A stretch of DNA of 64,000 nucleotides from Eleusine coracana subsp. coracana (GCA_032690845.1 CM064424.1:46575511-46639510), one strand, 5' to 3'; counted from the first letter of the stretch, positions 23,101-37,795 are shown. Numbers and translations are program-made. The notes: generated by a model not told the origin, from the letters alone.

Positions 23101-26100
23101 GGGTGGGAGGACGAGCTGTGCGGTAACAAATGCACCAGGCAAAAGGACTCTATGTCTCGTCACTGGAGGTGGAAGAACATCGTCACAGAGGAGGAAGCCA
23201 AGTTGGGTGCTCAACCGTTGTTTATTTGTTGACCTAGGTCAAACATATATCATCCTGGAGCCTCCCAATATATAGTTGTTTTTTTGGGGGTTGGATTGTT
23301 TTTGAAAGATAGATGTTTTAACTATAATGTCTTGTAAATTTTCCACATTAGCCCTTGTTCGGTTAGCTTTGAAATGACATGGATTGCAGTCCAAAGCACA
23401 TATAGATGTATGATGTGTCATCGACGAGGAGGAGTGCGCAGGGGAGAAACCAACAAGGAATTGGCTTGAGAGCTAGAGTGAAGGGGGTAACGAGGAGCAT
23501 GGGTGGATGAGCTGGTCTCGTCATCGGCCTGGGACACGTTCCCAGCCACGGTCCCAGCCACGGCAACCGAAGAACAGCCGCCCCCTTGGAGATTGTATTA
23601 TTCTTCGATAAAACTGATTACAATCTACTCGGCAGCCTTTATAGATCAGGCGCCAACTGAACTTTCTAAAGATATAAAATCTCCTTCCTAACGTAAACGC
23701 TCCTCAATTATTTGTTTCCTATTTATCCGGCTGCTAGCCATTCTTCTGTTGCGATGCAACGCGGCTATGACGCTGATACTTCTTGCCGACGAAAGCGTCC
23801 ACAACATTTCCCCCCTCCCCAACAAACAGCTTGTCCGCGAGTTGTACCTTGGGGTACTGAGCTATGAACTCCACCATCTTATCCCATGAGGCATCTGCCA
23901 CTGAACGTCCTTCCCAGTGAACCAGCAACTCCCAAATGCCATGATTAAGCCGAGCTTTGACCATGTTCAATGGTGCTGGAAGTACGCGACCATGGAGGAG
24001 GTCCAGTAATGGCACTATGTCCACAGGCGGTACACCATGAAACTTCTTCAAAAGAGACACATGGAACACGTCATGAATGCGGGCCTTCGGTGGCAACTGC
24101 AACCTATACGAAACCTGACCAATGCGTTCCAATATCTTGAATGGCCCAAAATAGTAAGGACCAATCTTTGATTTGGCTGCTGGTGTGATGCCCAATGCCG
24201 AGCATTGTTGTAGGCGGAGCCATGTCCAATCTCTGACCACAAAGGATTCGTCTCGGCGTGATTGGTCCTGGAAATCCTTCATGACGCTCTACGACTGCAG
24301 CAATTGCTCTTGTATTTTCAGCAGAAACTCATCACGATCCTTCAACTGTTGGTCCATGGCCGCAACTCTAGCTTTGCCATGCTGATAAGGAATAAGAGAC
24401 GGGGGTTCACGCCCATAGGCAACCTTGAAGGGAGAACACTTGAGCGATGTCTGGTAAGAGGAGTTGTAACAGTATTCTGCCTAAGGAAGCCACTGAAGCC
24501 AAGTCCATGGACGATCGCCAGCCAAGCACCGTAGGTACGTAGTAATGATATGGTTGACCACCTCTGATTGTCCGTCCGTCTGCAGATGAAAAGCTGAACT
24601 CATGTGCAGCTTGACGCCAGCTAGGTGGAACAGTTCAGTCCAAAAAGAGCTGGTAAACACTGTGTCTCTGTCGCTGAAAATTGAGCATGGGAACCCATGG
24701 AGACGAACAATCCCCTCAAAGAATGCCTTGGCCATCGACACTGCTGAATAGGGATGAGCTAAAGTAATGAAATATGCCATCTTGGAGAACCGATCTACCA
24801 CTGTCAGAATGACAGATTTCCCCCAACCTTTGGAAAGCCTTCGATGAAGTCCATTGATATGTCCTGCCAAATGGCTGATGGCACTAGAAATGGTTGGAGC
24901 AATCCGGCAGGATGCAGATGCTCCGTTTTGTTATGTTGGCAGATAGTGCAGCCCCTCACGAACTCCTGGACCAGTCGGCGTGCATGAGGATTGTAGAATG
25001 TCGATCGCCATCGGTGAAGTGTTTTCTGGGCACCCTCGTGTCCCTGATCGTGTGCGGCGGTTAGAAGATCATGCCAAAGACGTGACGCATCCGGCACAAA
25101 CACCTTGCCATTGTATACCAAAAGACCCTCCGCCTCTTTCCATGCTGCCTCCACTGTCCCATTTTACAGCTTGGCCCGTATTGCCTGTGCCTGCGGATCC
25201 TTGACCAGTTCTTCTGGCAACACGTTATAGGTGTCGAAGACAGGCATAAAGATGGCCTGCAGTGTAGCCGTCTCCTCATCGCGACGCGAGAGCGCATCAA
25301 CCACCGTGTTAAACTTGCCCGACCGGTATTCCACAGTGAGGTCATACCCAAATAGCTTGGTGACCCATGTATGCTATGGAATTGTTGATAACTACTGGTC
25401 CAAGATGAACTTGAGGCTATAGTAGTCCGTGCGGACTGTAAATGTGCGCCCCTAGAGGTACGGACGCCAATTCCGTACTGCCTTTACAAGCCCGATGAGT
25501 TCTCGCTCATACGCCGGCAACTTGGCGTGATGTGGGGCTACCGCTTGACTGAAGTAGGCGACGGCGCTGTCACCGTGATGCAGCACCGTGTCGAAACCGG
25601 AGCCAGACGCATCACAGTCGACGATGAAGGGTTTGTTGAAGTCGGGCATCTGAAGAAGCGGCGCTGATGTCAGGGCGCGTTTGAGAGCTGTGAATGTCGT
25701 CTCTGCCTCATCCGTCCACCGGAATGCCTCCCGCTTGAGGAGTGCAGTGAGTGGCGCTGCCACCGCGCCGTACCCCCCAATGAATTTGCAGTAGTAGCCA
25801 GTTAGCCCGAGGAATCCTCGAAGCGCCTTGAGAGTCCGCGGGCGCGACCACGCCTCCACCACGCTGATCTTTGTTGGGTCCATGGCGACGCCCTCAGCCG
25901 AGATCACATGGCCGAGGTACACCACCTGTTCTTCCACGAAGTGGCACTTGGAACGCTTGAGGGCCAGCTGGTGGTCACGCAGGACTTGGAACACTGTCGT
26001 GACATGCTGGAGGTGTTCTGCCCATGACTTGCTAAAGATCAAGATGTCATAAAAAAACACAAGTACAAACTTCTGAATGAAGGGTTTAAGAATGTCATTC

Positions 26101-29100
26101 ATCAATGCCTGGAAGGTTGATGGGTCGTTCGTAAGGCCAAAAGGCATTACGAGAAACTCGTAGTGGCCTTGGTGGGTGCGTAAGGCCGTCATGTTGATGT
26201 CGTCCGGATGCATGCGCACTTGATGGTAGCCGCTCCGGAGGTCCAGCTTGGTGAAGAGACGAGCTCCGCAAAGCTCGTCAAGCAGTTCATCGACCACCGG
26301 GATAGGAAACTTCAACTTCACCGTCTTCCTGTTCAGCTCACGATAGTCGACGCAGAACCTCCATGAGTCGTCCGCCTTCTTCATGAGGAGCACCGGGGAG
26401 GAGAAGACCGAGGTGCTCTCTCGAATGATGCCCTGGGTTAGCATCTCTTCATATTGTTTCTCGATTTCGTCCTTCAACAGTTGTGGATAGCGGTAGGGTC
26501 GGACCGTGATGGGTGCCGTCGCCGGTAACAGGCGGGTGCGATGGTCACAACGACGGTCCGGTGGTAGTCCGTGGGGCTCCTCAAAGATATCCTAGAAGGA
26601 TGATAAGAGGGCATCCAGCAAGTTGTGCGATGAGCTCATCGCTGTGCAGAGACCCATCGTGCCTCCTAGGCCGGTCCAGCGCACCGTGCAACCATTGCGC
26701 TAGAATGCCATTGTCAGCGCATCAAAGTCCCAGAGAATGGGCCCCAAAGTCTTCAACCACTGTACCCCGAGGACGACGTCAAAGCCCTGTAATGGCAGCG
26801 AGTAACAGTTTATGGTGAACATCTCGTCGCCGATCTGGACTGGCGTGTCTTGGCACACCCCGTTGTTGGTAACGCGATCTCCATTGGCCACCTTGACCGA
26901 CAATCCCGGGCACGGTGTGACAGACAACCCGAGGCGGCGCACGGCCTGATCTTGGACGAACGTGTGGGTAGAGCCCGTATCCACCAGCGCCGTTAGCTGT
27001 ACCCCGTTGACGGTGACCTATAGCTTCATGGTGTTGGCCACATCGATCCCGGTGAGAGCATGGAGGGAGATGCCCAAATCTTCAGCGATATTATCCAGCT
27101 CGATGCCCTCATCTAATTCCAGGAGAAACATGCCCTTGCCACCGCACTTGTGGCCAGGAGTGTACTTCTCCGTGCAGTAATAGCATTCATCCTTGGCACG
27201 CTTCGCCACGAGCTCTTCTAGCGAGAGCCAACAAAAACGATGATGGAGTGGTGTAGCGGTGGTAGCCGCCGAGGGCGGCACTTTGTTTGCCGCTGCTGGT
27301 GCCGGCAGTGGTGGTTGGCTCTTGGACGCTACGGGCCATGGGCGAGCCGCGGATGTGGTGCCCCCCGCTTTGGTCGTCTTGGCACTCCGGACCTCGTAAG
27401 AGCACGCCAAGCTTATCGCCGTTTGTAGATGGGACAGGGCTAGGAGTTCCACGTCCGTGCGCAAGGGCTGGCTTAAACCCGCCGTGAAGATGTTGACCTG
27501 TTGGCGCTCGGTTAAACCATCAAGTGACAGAGAACTGCCAGGAACTGACGTTGGTACTCGTCCACCGACCCCGTGCAGTACAGGTCTTTCAATTCGGCCA
27601 ATCCATTGGAGCGGATGGGGGGCTGAATCGCAGATTCACGAGGGCAACGAAACAGGGCCAGGAGACGACGCCATGGTCGCGCTCCAGGGCATAGTACCAC
27701 TCCGCTGCAACACCGTTGAGGTGCAGGGCCGCCAGCCACACCTTCTCTTCGTCCATGGTGCACATCGCGCGGAAGTTGGACTCACACTTCGTGATCCATG
27801 TCAACGGGTCCGTCTCGCCATCAAAGTGCAGAAAATTGAGTTTCGGCATTCGGTGGCGGCGATCGTCATCATGTCCGCCACGACGACCCCAATCGCGGAA
27901 GTCGTCGCCATGATGCCCACGTCGGCCGTAGTCGTAAGGATCATCGCCGTAGTGACTGCGGCGGCCGACCTCGTGGTAGTCTTCGTAATGGCCGCGACGG
28001 CCGTACTCCAAGTAGTCATCATTGACCCGCTCGCGCCGCCCGTAATCGAAGTAGTCATAGGCGTGGCGCGCATGGTCCACCGAGTCATCGGTGAACTGTC
28101 GCGCATTGAGTTGCTGCGCGGTGGCCTCGTCGAGCGCACGCCGCTCTAAAGTCTGAACGTGCAAGGCGTTCGCCGTGATAATCCACGCAAGTGCTGAGCA
28201 TCGCCATCTGTGCCAGGAGGCGATCCAGCTTTTGAGGGTTAAAGAGTTGCTCCCCAGGATCGGTACCCTTGCCAACCATTGCTGGCGATGCAAGAGTTGA
28301 ATCTGATACCAAATTGATGTGTCGTCGGCGAGGAGGAGTGCGCAGGGTAGAAACCAACAAGGAATTGGCTTGAGAGCTAGAGCAAAGGGGGTAACGAGGA
28401 GCGTGGGAGGATGAGCTGGTCTCGTCGCCGGCCTGGGACACGTTCCCAGCCACGGCGACCGAAGAACAGCCGCCCCCTTGGAGACTGTATTATTCTTCGA
28501 TAAAACTGATTACAATCTACTCGGCATCCTTTATAGATCAGGCGCCAACTGAACTTTCTATAGATATAAAATCTCCTTCCTAACGTAAACGCTACTCAAT
28601 TATTTGTTTCCTATTTATCCGGCTGCTAGCCATTCTTCTGTTGTGATGCAACGCGGCTACGACGTTGATACTTCTTGCCGACAAAAGCGTCCACAACAAT
28701 GTATCAGGCCTTATTTGAAATTTGGTCCAATGGAATATGTGTACCGTTCGGTCTAGTGTGATATGAAACCCAACATATATCAGCCTTTCTCATGCCTCCA
28801 ATTAATGCATGGAACAAAACTCAAGCTTCCATGTCTGAGAATGAAACCATGACATGGATTGTTTTCTACATGGATCAAGTGACACATAATTTCACTCAAT
28901 CCATGCTTTGGAACTAATAATACATGTGGATTTATAATTCCATAGTAACTGAACAAAGTCTTAAATTGAGGTTGTCTTAATAGAAAAGGAATGTTTACCT
29001 TTGAACATCAATTCTTGCCACCATGCTCTCATCTACAAATATTCTGCTAGGTTCGAGATCCACCATATAAATATCAGCCGCCCATTCCTCCTGAAAGTAT

Positions 29101-32100
29101 CTCAGACCCTCACAAATTCCCTTGATTATTCTGTACCTCATCTCCCAGTCAACAATGTAAAATCTTTCTGCCAAATAAGGAAATAAAAGCGTCAGGATAC
29201 TATTGTCATCAGGTGCCAAATGATATTTGACAAACTGCTCCATATGGTTACATATGGCACCTTGAATAAGCCGGTCAAGCCTTATATTTTTGTGATACTC
29301 GAAGCAGAGTGCTCTCGCTGACGTTTCAGTTATTACAAATCTTCCTTTATCGATCTCCGACGTCTGATTTTGGGTTTTTGTAGTGCTGTAGCCAACACAC
29401 TTCACAATGTTTTGATGCTGAATATTAATAAGTTTTAAAGCCTCAGCCTCAAACTCCTTATCAGTTAATTTTATCCAGTCGTCGCTGGGCAACTTCACAC
29501 CAATAGCCTTTCCATCTTCATATATTCCCTGCTTGGCATATCTTATTAGTTCATTGGGTTCCTTCATCAGTAGCATGATAAACTGACGCAATTATTGATC
29601 ATTACCTTGTAAATCTGCTCATATCCATATTGAAAAAGTAACCGTTCCTTGGAGAAACCATCTGTTATGCGTTCAAGCAAATTGAACAGTATTTTATTTG
29701 ATCTTGCAGTTGGGTCGTCCGCATCATTTGATGTCCTTTCTAGTTGCACAAAGAACAATTACAGTATGAATATGTATGTATGCATGTACATACATATCTA
29801 AAACGGATTTTCCTTTATATAATTTGTAATATCACCGTTTTGTAATAATTCACAAAGGATCTATTGTAAACCATTGCTAAGGTATATAGTTATATTTTTT
29901 TTGTTGTGTTCATATAGTGTTATTTCAGCACAAGGACCGGTATGGTTTAAGCTTTATGCATTCTTGATTTTATAATCTGAAACTGAAACAGATGGCATGC
30001 TTTTAGGTCTAGATCTCACTATCTACCCTACCCTTCTAGGTTTCACAATCATAATACATCCACGACTATCTTATGTCATATTATAGTAAACATATTTACA
30101 CACTATACTATTATTATGACACACAGTAAGTGACTCAAAGATGGATTGTGAGTCATTAATTAGTCTTTGATTCCATAGGAAAAACTAGTATCAACTAGGA
30201 TTAAGTCATCTTTCTTAGGTCACACTAGTTGAAGATGAGTTTGGATGTTAGTTTCTCGTGTACTAGAGTGGTAGTGGAGGAGCAAAGCACATGAAATTGG
30301 AAGCTGGGGCAAGGAGAAGACAATAAATTCTTGCTTCAATATATAATAGGGTCATAGTAGTATATGATTGGCATCAGCACAAAAGTAATATGAGTTCAGA
30401 GCTAGAGTTCAAAATTAGAGTTCACTATGGAGCAGGATCTGTGCAGTCACCATAGGATACATTGGTAATTACTATGAGCGGTAATTACTTTTTGCTCACG
30501 TGGGCAGGCATCCACAGGATATTTCACGGAGGTTGGAATTACAACGTGAAAGTTGTTGGGATATCTCCCTCTTGCAACCTCTGCCTAGTGGAGGAGTTCT
30601 TGTACAAGATCTAAGCAGTCATCACAGCATGCGATTCAGTGATATAGAGGAACAATTAATGTTTTGATTTGGAATTGTCGTAAGTTATGATCTTTCAGTG
30701 ACCATTGGATACAATGCATGTATAATGATCAAGCCATTCAAGGACTAGTTGGGAAGTTTAAATAGTTCTAGTCACCGTTTGTTATGGTGGTCTGTGATAA
30801 CTGTACGCGGTCATATTACGGTTTCGGTAGACAACTTTTGGTGTTGCCTAGTTATTGTTGGTAAACTATATATAGGCAATGGTCCCCCCCCCCCCGGGGG
30901 GGGTTCTCTTAAAAAATATGAGCACTTATGGAGGGTAGCAAGAAACATCCATTCGCCTGTAGTCTTGTGTGGTTGTTGAGACTGAAAGCGGAGAATACTC
31001 ATGCAATGATCTATTGAATCATCAAGGTTCTGTACATATACTAGGGGAGCCAAAGGCGGCAAGCCCAGATTGCAAGGCAAGGCCCATAAGTGCTATAACA
31101 CTAATACATGAGTAAATAATAATTTAACACTCCCCTGCAGTCAGCCACATGAAAGAACATTCAGACTGGAGCGAAACTCTGTGAAAACTGGAGTCGGAAG
31201 ACTCTTGTTGAAGATATCTGCATACTGTGAAGTGGTTGGCACATGAAACACACGAACAACACCAGTAGCAACCTTGTCTCGAACAAAGTGCAAATCAATC
31301 TCGATGTGTTTGGTGCGCTGATGTTGCACTGGGTTGGTCGAGAGATAAACAACACTGATGTTGTCACAATAAACAAGTGTCGCACGACGGAGCGGAGAGC
31401 AAAGTTCGTCAAGCAACTGGCGCAACCATGAAGTCTCAGCAACTGCGTCGGCAACAACACGGTATTCTGCCTCGACATTGGAGCGAGAAACTGTGTGCTG
31501 CCGTTTCAACGACCATGAGATGAGGTTGTCTCCCAGGAAGACACCATAGCCAGAGGTGGAACGACGAGTGTCAGGACAGCCGACCCAGTCAGCATCTGAA
31601 TAAGCAACCAACTCATGAACTGAAGTGCGATGAAGCTAAAGACCATGATCAAGGGTGCCACGGAGGTAACAAAGTATCCTATTTATCAAGGCGAGCTGGG
31701 GCTCACGGGGATCATGCATGTGTAAGCATACCTGCTGCACAACATATGCGATATCAGGACGAGTAAATGTCAGAACTGCAGAGCACTAGCACGACCACGA
31801 TAATGTGTTGGATCAGAAACTGGAGCACCATCCGAGGAGAACTTGCCATAGGTGTCGACAGGGGTGGAGCATGGCTTGCAGTCGGTCATATCGGCACGCT
31901 GAAGAATGTCCAACATATACTGGCACTGAGAGAGGAAGAGACCGCCATGAGGATGAAGATCGCCAAGGTACTTCATGGAGAACTCCGTAGTGAGCGTAGT
32001 AATAATCCACCGAAGAAGAGACGCCGAGGAGGCTGTCAGTACAATGTCATCGACATATAGGAGCAAGTATGCAGTATTAGTGCCATGCTGATAGGTGAAC

Positions 32101-35100
32101 AATGAGGTGTCAGACCGAGCACCAACAAACCCAAGCGAGACGAGGTGAGAAGCAAAGTGGCTGAACTAGGCGCGAGGAGCTTGCTTCAACCCGTAGAGGG
32201 ACTTGTTGAGGCGACACACATAATCGGGATGCGCAGGGTCAACAAAGACGGATGGCTGCTCACAGTATACTGTCTCTGTCAGAGTACCATGCAAGAAGGC
32301 ATTCTTGGCGTCCAGTTGATGAACAGGCCAATCATGAGTAAGGGCCACAGTCAGAACAGTGCGGACAGTCGTCGGCTTGACAACGAGACTGAAAGTCTCA
32401 CCAAAGTCAACTCCAGAATGTTGCGTAAATCCTCAAAACACCCAATGGGCCTTGGGCCGATCAAGAGAACCGTCAGAGTGGAGCTTGTGATAGAAGACCC
32501 ATTTGCCGGTAACTACATTGGTGTGAGAAGGTCGAGGTACCAAGTCCCAAGTTGAATTAGACTGGAGGGAGGCAAACTCATCGGACATGGCATCTCTCCA
32601 ATTCGGATCAGCAAGGGCACTGCGATAGCTCTTGGGCCGTGGGGACAGAGAGGAGACTTGAAGGTTCAACCATTGAACTAGAAGCCTGAACCCGGTTGTC
32701 CCATGAGTCTGCATCATGTGCTGATTGTCGGGAGGTGCGATGGGGACGATAGTAGGCAGGAGCCAATGTGGATGGGCAGATGAGCCAGGTACGGGCAAAG
32801 CAGCTGGTACCGCTGCAGGACTGACTACGAGGGAGCTGGGAAGCCAAGTTGGGAACCCAGGAGGGGAGCCCGGGGAGCACGAGGCTGAGGCGAACCCTGG
32901 ATGAGGGCCCGGAGAACTCGAGGCCGAACCAATGCGAGGGACGAACCCAGCAGGGACAACACTCGGTGATGCCAAGGTCTTCTTAGCGCTGCTGATAGTA
33001 GCCTGCGGTGAGGCACCGACAGGGGCAGCAGCGCTGGAGGGTGTGGGGTTAACGTCCGGGAGCGTCGAGGACCACCCAGCGCTACTGGACACAACCCGTG
33101 GTAAGGCACCAGTAGGGCAGCAGTGCGGGGAGGTGTGGGACCTGTAGAAGAACACTGGTGAACATGCAAAGGCGTGCAATCAAGGTCAGAGAGAAAATCA
33201 AAGTGGGATAAAGGGCTGTCAGAGATTTCAGCAAAAGGAAAGGAAAGCTCGTCGAAGGTGACATGACAGGAGATGATGAGGCGATTGGAGGCAAGGACGA
33301 GGCAATGATAGCCCTTATGATCAGCAGGGTACCCCAAGGAAACACAAACGACAGAGCGGGGAGCGAGCTTATGAGGGGCAGCAGCCGATAGATTGGGGTA
33401 ACACTTACAACCAAACATGCGCATGTGAGTGTAGGATGGGTGGACACTGAACAAAGCAAAGTGTGGTGTGAAGAAGGACAACATTTTGGTAGGGCGCAGG
33501 TTGAGAAGATAGGTGGCTTTGTGAAGAGCTTCTACCCAATAAGCAGCGGGAATACGTGCTTGAAACATAAAAGCGAGCGCATAATGTCATTGGTGGTACG
33601 GATGATTCACTCGGCTCGACCATGTTGAGGAGAGGTGTGAGGGTAGGAGAGGCGCATGGTGACCCCATGGCGAAGGAAGAAGGTGCGAGAGGTAGAGTTG
33701 TCAAACTCACGACCATTGTCACATTGAACGCTCTTAATGGAGACACCAAACTAGGTGGTGGCATAAGTAAAAAAAATTGGACAATGTGGAGAAGGTGTCA
33801 GATTTGAGACGTAAAGGGAAAGTCCAAGAGTAATGAGAACAATCATCAAGAATAATTAGGTAATACTTATAACCCGAGAAACTAAGAATAGAAGATGTCC
33901 ACAAATCACAATGTATTAAATCAAAAATCTTGGTGCCACAAGAGTGCGATGTAGCAAAAGAGAGCCTAATATGATGACCAAGCTGACAAGCGTGGTAAAG
34001 AGTATCAAGCTCATGTTTATTACAAGTGGGAACTAATCAAGACAAAGCCTCAAAACCTAAATGCCCAAGTCGACGATGCCAAAGAGTGGATGGAGTGACA
34101 CCAGCTAGGAGGGCCTGTGATGTGTGGGGTGCCGACAGGTAGAGTGGGTAGAGTAGACCAGAGCTATTGCACCTATAGATCACGTTCCGGGTTGCAAGTC
34201 CTTCATAGAAAGACCAAAAGGGTCAAACTTAATAGAAACTTGATTATCAGTGGTAAATTGATGAATAGAGATCAAGTTTTTAATAATGCGAGAAGACACG
34301 AGGACATGATGATGGTGCAAAGGACGACTCAAAGTGTTGAGGACAATATGGCTTGTGGCGGTAACAGGCAGCAATGACCCGTTACCCACAATGATGGAAG
34401 TAGGACTGGAAGAAGAGGGGGTGAGAGGAAAGTAGAGTAGCAAGAATAGAGGTCATGTGGCCATCAGCACCAGAGTCGAAGAGCCAATCCGCCAGTGGAG
34501 AGAGGGACGTGGTGCTGAATGCATTGGCGAGAGCATGCTGGTCCCAAACGACACCAGGTGGGAGTCCCGGTTGTGGAGGTGGTGCCCCATAGGTAGCAGG
34601 GATGCCGTAGAGCTGCTGATGGAGCGTGTAGTAGGGCACGCCGTGATCAGGAGCACCAGCAAGTGGTTTAGGGCCAGAGTTGGCTAGCAGGGCATGGTGC
34701 TAGATAGGGGGCGGGCGTGCTGCAGCGGGGCAGCAGGGCGAGCGCCAAGAAGACTCTGTGGGATGCTGGGACGAGCGGCACCAACCCATAGTTGAAGAGA
34801 CCTATTGCATGACTGGGTGATCATAAGGTAGTGGAAGTAGCCATCCGGGCGTTGGTTCCAGTTGTTGTGGCGCCGGTTCTAGTTGACGGGACCAGGAGGA
34901 CGAGGCTGCTGGGGCGACGAAGGAGCAGCAGTGGGAGGAGCGGGCGCACGAGGCAACGAGGGGGCGCCAAAAGCTGCAGGTAGTGGGGAACGGCCAGCAG
35001 TAGCAGTGGTGGAAACGAGGGCAGTGGAGGAGGAGCCCGGCTTGGTGGCGAGTTCCGTCTCTTCGACTTCCAAGTCATTGTGCACGTCCGGGAACAATGG

Positions 35101-37760
35101 TAAAGGACGTTGGTGTATGATGAGGGCCGCCATATAGCACGAGCACTCGGGTGGAGGCCAACGGTGGCAATCTCAATGAGGTCCAGATTCACCGTGCCAT
35201 ATAGCCATGAGTGTACAGTGCAGTCCATGTGATGCTAGTGTGGTTCGGCGGTGGTGGCGGGATCGGCATCCATAAGAACATGATTGGTGAGTTCATACTT
35301 GCGCACCGTGTTCAGGAAGAGCTCCTTCCAGCGATAGTAGTGCGGGGAGCGGTTGTCGAGGATGACACGGATGAGCACATTGATGTTTCAGCACAGAGAT
35401 GGCCTGAGCATGGAGAGAGACGAGTGCAGCCTTGGCCTGGGCATCAGCGGGCGAAGTTGTCTTTCTAACACGCGGTGTCGGCTTCAGCGGCAAGATGATT
35501 GGCCTCGGCGACAAGGCGAGTGGCCTCGGCTTCGGCTTCCTTCCTGCCGTCGTCGTCATCGGAGGGCTTCATCATCGGGATTGGTGGGGGGGGGGGGGGG
35601 TCGGGTAAGGTTGCGGAAGGGAGGGCATAGGAGCAATGTTTTGAATCTCCCGTTATTGCTCTTAGCGGCTGCTCTCTCCAGCAGCTATAACTGGATATAG
35701 CTACAGCTAAGCTATTTAACGGTTTTATGAAATATAAGGCAGATTACAGCAAATTAAGCGCATAAGAATAAAGACAATGGCTAAAGAAGCTTGAGGATCA
35801 TAAAAGTTCATAATTTCATACAGTAGCAAGATGATTATGCCACTATTTTGCTAGATAACCTAAGTCAATCGTTGAATATGCCTTACCAATTAGTGGAGTA
35901 ATGGACCATGGTGGTGATTTGCCCTAATAGAGGCACTAAAGTGACTGCATTTAGCAGATATCGCGGGCTAATCGCCGCTAATAGCCTTGACAATGTCTTA
36001 GCGGCAGAACTTGGATATCCTAGTGTCGACTCTTCGCAGAGGAGATATCGGGAGATAGCGGTGAAAATTGCCAGAGATTCAAAACATTGCACAGGAGCGA
36101 GCCTCTCGGATACCATGAAAGCAGAGAATGCTCACACAATGATCTATTGAATCAAGGTTCTGTACATATACTAGGGGAGCCAAAGGAGGCAGGCCCAGAT
36201 TACAAGGCAAGGCCCATAAGTGCTACTAACCCTAATACATGAGTAAATAATAATCTAACAGAGACGTGTCTTATTAGCTTGTTACTCTTGCTCTTATGAT
36301 CAGTCCTAGGCTGGTTAAGAGTTTGGTGATTGAGCTTTTGTGGAGACTGTGCCCACTAAAAGGGGCATCAATAGTGACTGCTTGTGTTCGAGGATGAGAT
36401 GTGCTTAATGAATGGGCATCACCGCAACATGAGGAACCTATACTCCAGTGTGAGTAGTCTAATGAGGGGTAGGAGAAGGCTTCATTATTCCTCTGAGGCA
36501 TCGGGTAAGATATCAATGAGCTTTTCTTGATCGCCTCGTTACTATACATGCATTTACTATTTTGGATTGATACTTTTTAGTAGTATTGTATAGTTAATTG
36601 CTTACTACCTTATTAGTAAGTGTTTGCTTTATCATGTATTTTATTATTATGTGCAAGACCTTGACTTGCTAGAATGCATAGGGATTATTTAGCTTATCCA
36701 GTCTATGGTCCTATGCTTAGAATGCACTACTTTTGTAATTCTCAGCACAAATTGTTAGTAAAAGTATGAATACATTAATCACTCTTATAACTTACAAACA
36801 CATGCATTCACAATCCCTCTGTGTTTCTTTTTGATGATGCATGCAAAATATTTCTGCTACTATACTTACCTGAAGAATAAGTCCCGGAGGTAATGCTGTC
36901 CATAGAAGGTATGGATTCTCCATCGCAATGCTACCAAGAAAAAAAAATGCCATACGAGTTGATTGACATTAAATGCTCCAAACAGATAAATAAAAGTGAA
37001 CAATTACTATTGCAACAGTTTCCAAATGTTTCTTATGTACATCTATTTGAAAAACAATTTCAGTTAGCCCAACACATTATTACATATGTCATCAAATGTG
37101 GTGCATCACATTCACTTGACTCCTCATTTTCATTCCATGTTTACTTTTATTCTTCGTACTCCTGGGCAGAACACACATGATAGCAGTTTATGTAACTAGC
37201 CAGCATGGAGCCATGGACCAACCCAGTGGGATAAACGATGAACAACCTGGTAGCTAGTGCAAATTGTGTTTTGAATATGACTTAGTTTGGCATTTGCACT
37301 ACTACAGAGTAGTTTTCAGCAACGAGCCGTAAACAGCCTTAATGGTGAGCATCGCGTCCGTCACTAACAAAGTGTTATTGAAAATAGATTGTAAATAGTG
37401 ACATACACTTCATGTCCATTGCTAAATGCGACACTAGAAAAAAAAACATGGTTAGGCCCACCTGACCCAGCGGTAATCCTCTCACCTCCCCCCCCCCCCC
37501 CCCCTCAGTCCGATCCTGCCACTATCGGCACACCATATCCATCATCGAGGAGTGGATCCGTCGTTCAGGAGGGGGGGAGGGGGGCAGATTCCGCTATCGG
37601 TGATCCACCTCCACCTATCCCTTACCTCGCCGCAGATCCGCCACCACCGGAGGGAGAGGATGCGCTACCAAATGCCGGAGGCGTAGATCCTCCAACGGCG
37701 GAGGGAGAGGATGCGCTGTCGAGGGGGGCGGGACACCACTAGGACAGGTGCTGCTCAATT

Positions 37761-37795
<35 letters not shown>

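Larger units (their letters stand above)
23411..28698 (-). mobile_element. Ty3/gypsy chromovirus (Reina-like size), TSD ATGTA
   Basis: Two LTRs (23411-23807 and 28315-28698) start TGATGTGTC and end GTCCACAACA. ATGTA flanks both ends (23406-23410, 28699-28703). On the minus strand the primer site TGGTATCAGA follows the right LTR and a purine tract GGGGAGGGGGGAAA precedes the left LTR. The order gag, protease, RT/RNase H, integrase, chromodomain is gypsy. Several stops and frameshifts, plus an altered RT active site, make it inactive. LTR differences suggest it is not very recent. Confidence 0.95.
23351..28960. mobile_element. Tourist-like MITE split by a gypsy element, TSD TTA
   Basis: GCCCTTGTTCGGTTA at 23351 and its counterpart GACTTTGTTCAGTTA (complement of 28946-28960) are TIRs. 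TTA flanks both ends (23348-23350 and 28961-28963), the PIF/Harbinger duplication. Without the gypsy element inserted at 23411, the MITE would be about 317 bp. It lies in intron 10 of the kinase fusion gene, 38 bases from the exon ending at 28999. Confidence 0.8.
30983..36260 (-). mobile_element. Ty1/copia retrotransposon, TSD GAGAC
   Basis: LTRs of 147 bp (30983-31129) and 145 bp (36116-36260) begin TGTTA and end TTTCA on the minus strand. GAGAC flanks both ends (30978-30982, 36261-36265). The primer site TGGTATCCGAGAGGC follows the right LTR and the purine tract CTGCAGGGGAG precedes the left. Domain order gag, protease, integrase, RT, RNase H is copia. Many frame breaks and roughly ten LTR differences indicate an old copy. 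It lies in intron 7 of the kinase fusion gene. Confidence 0.95.
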
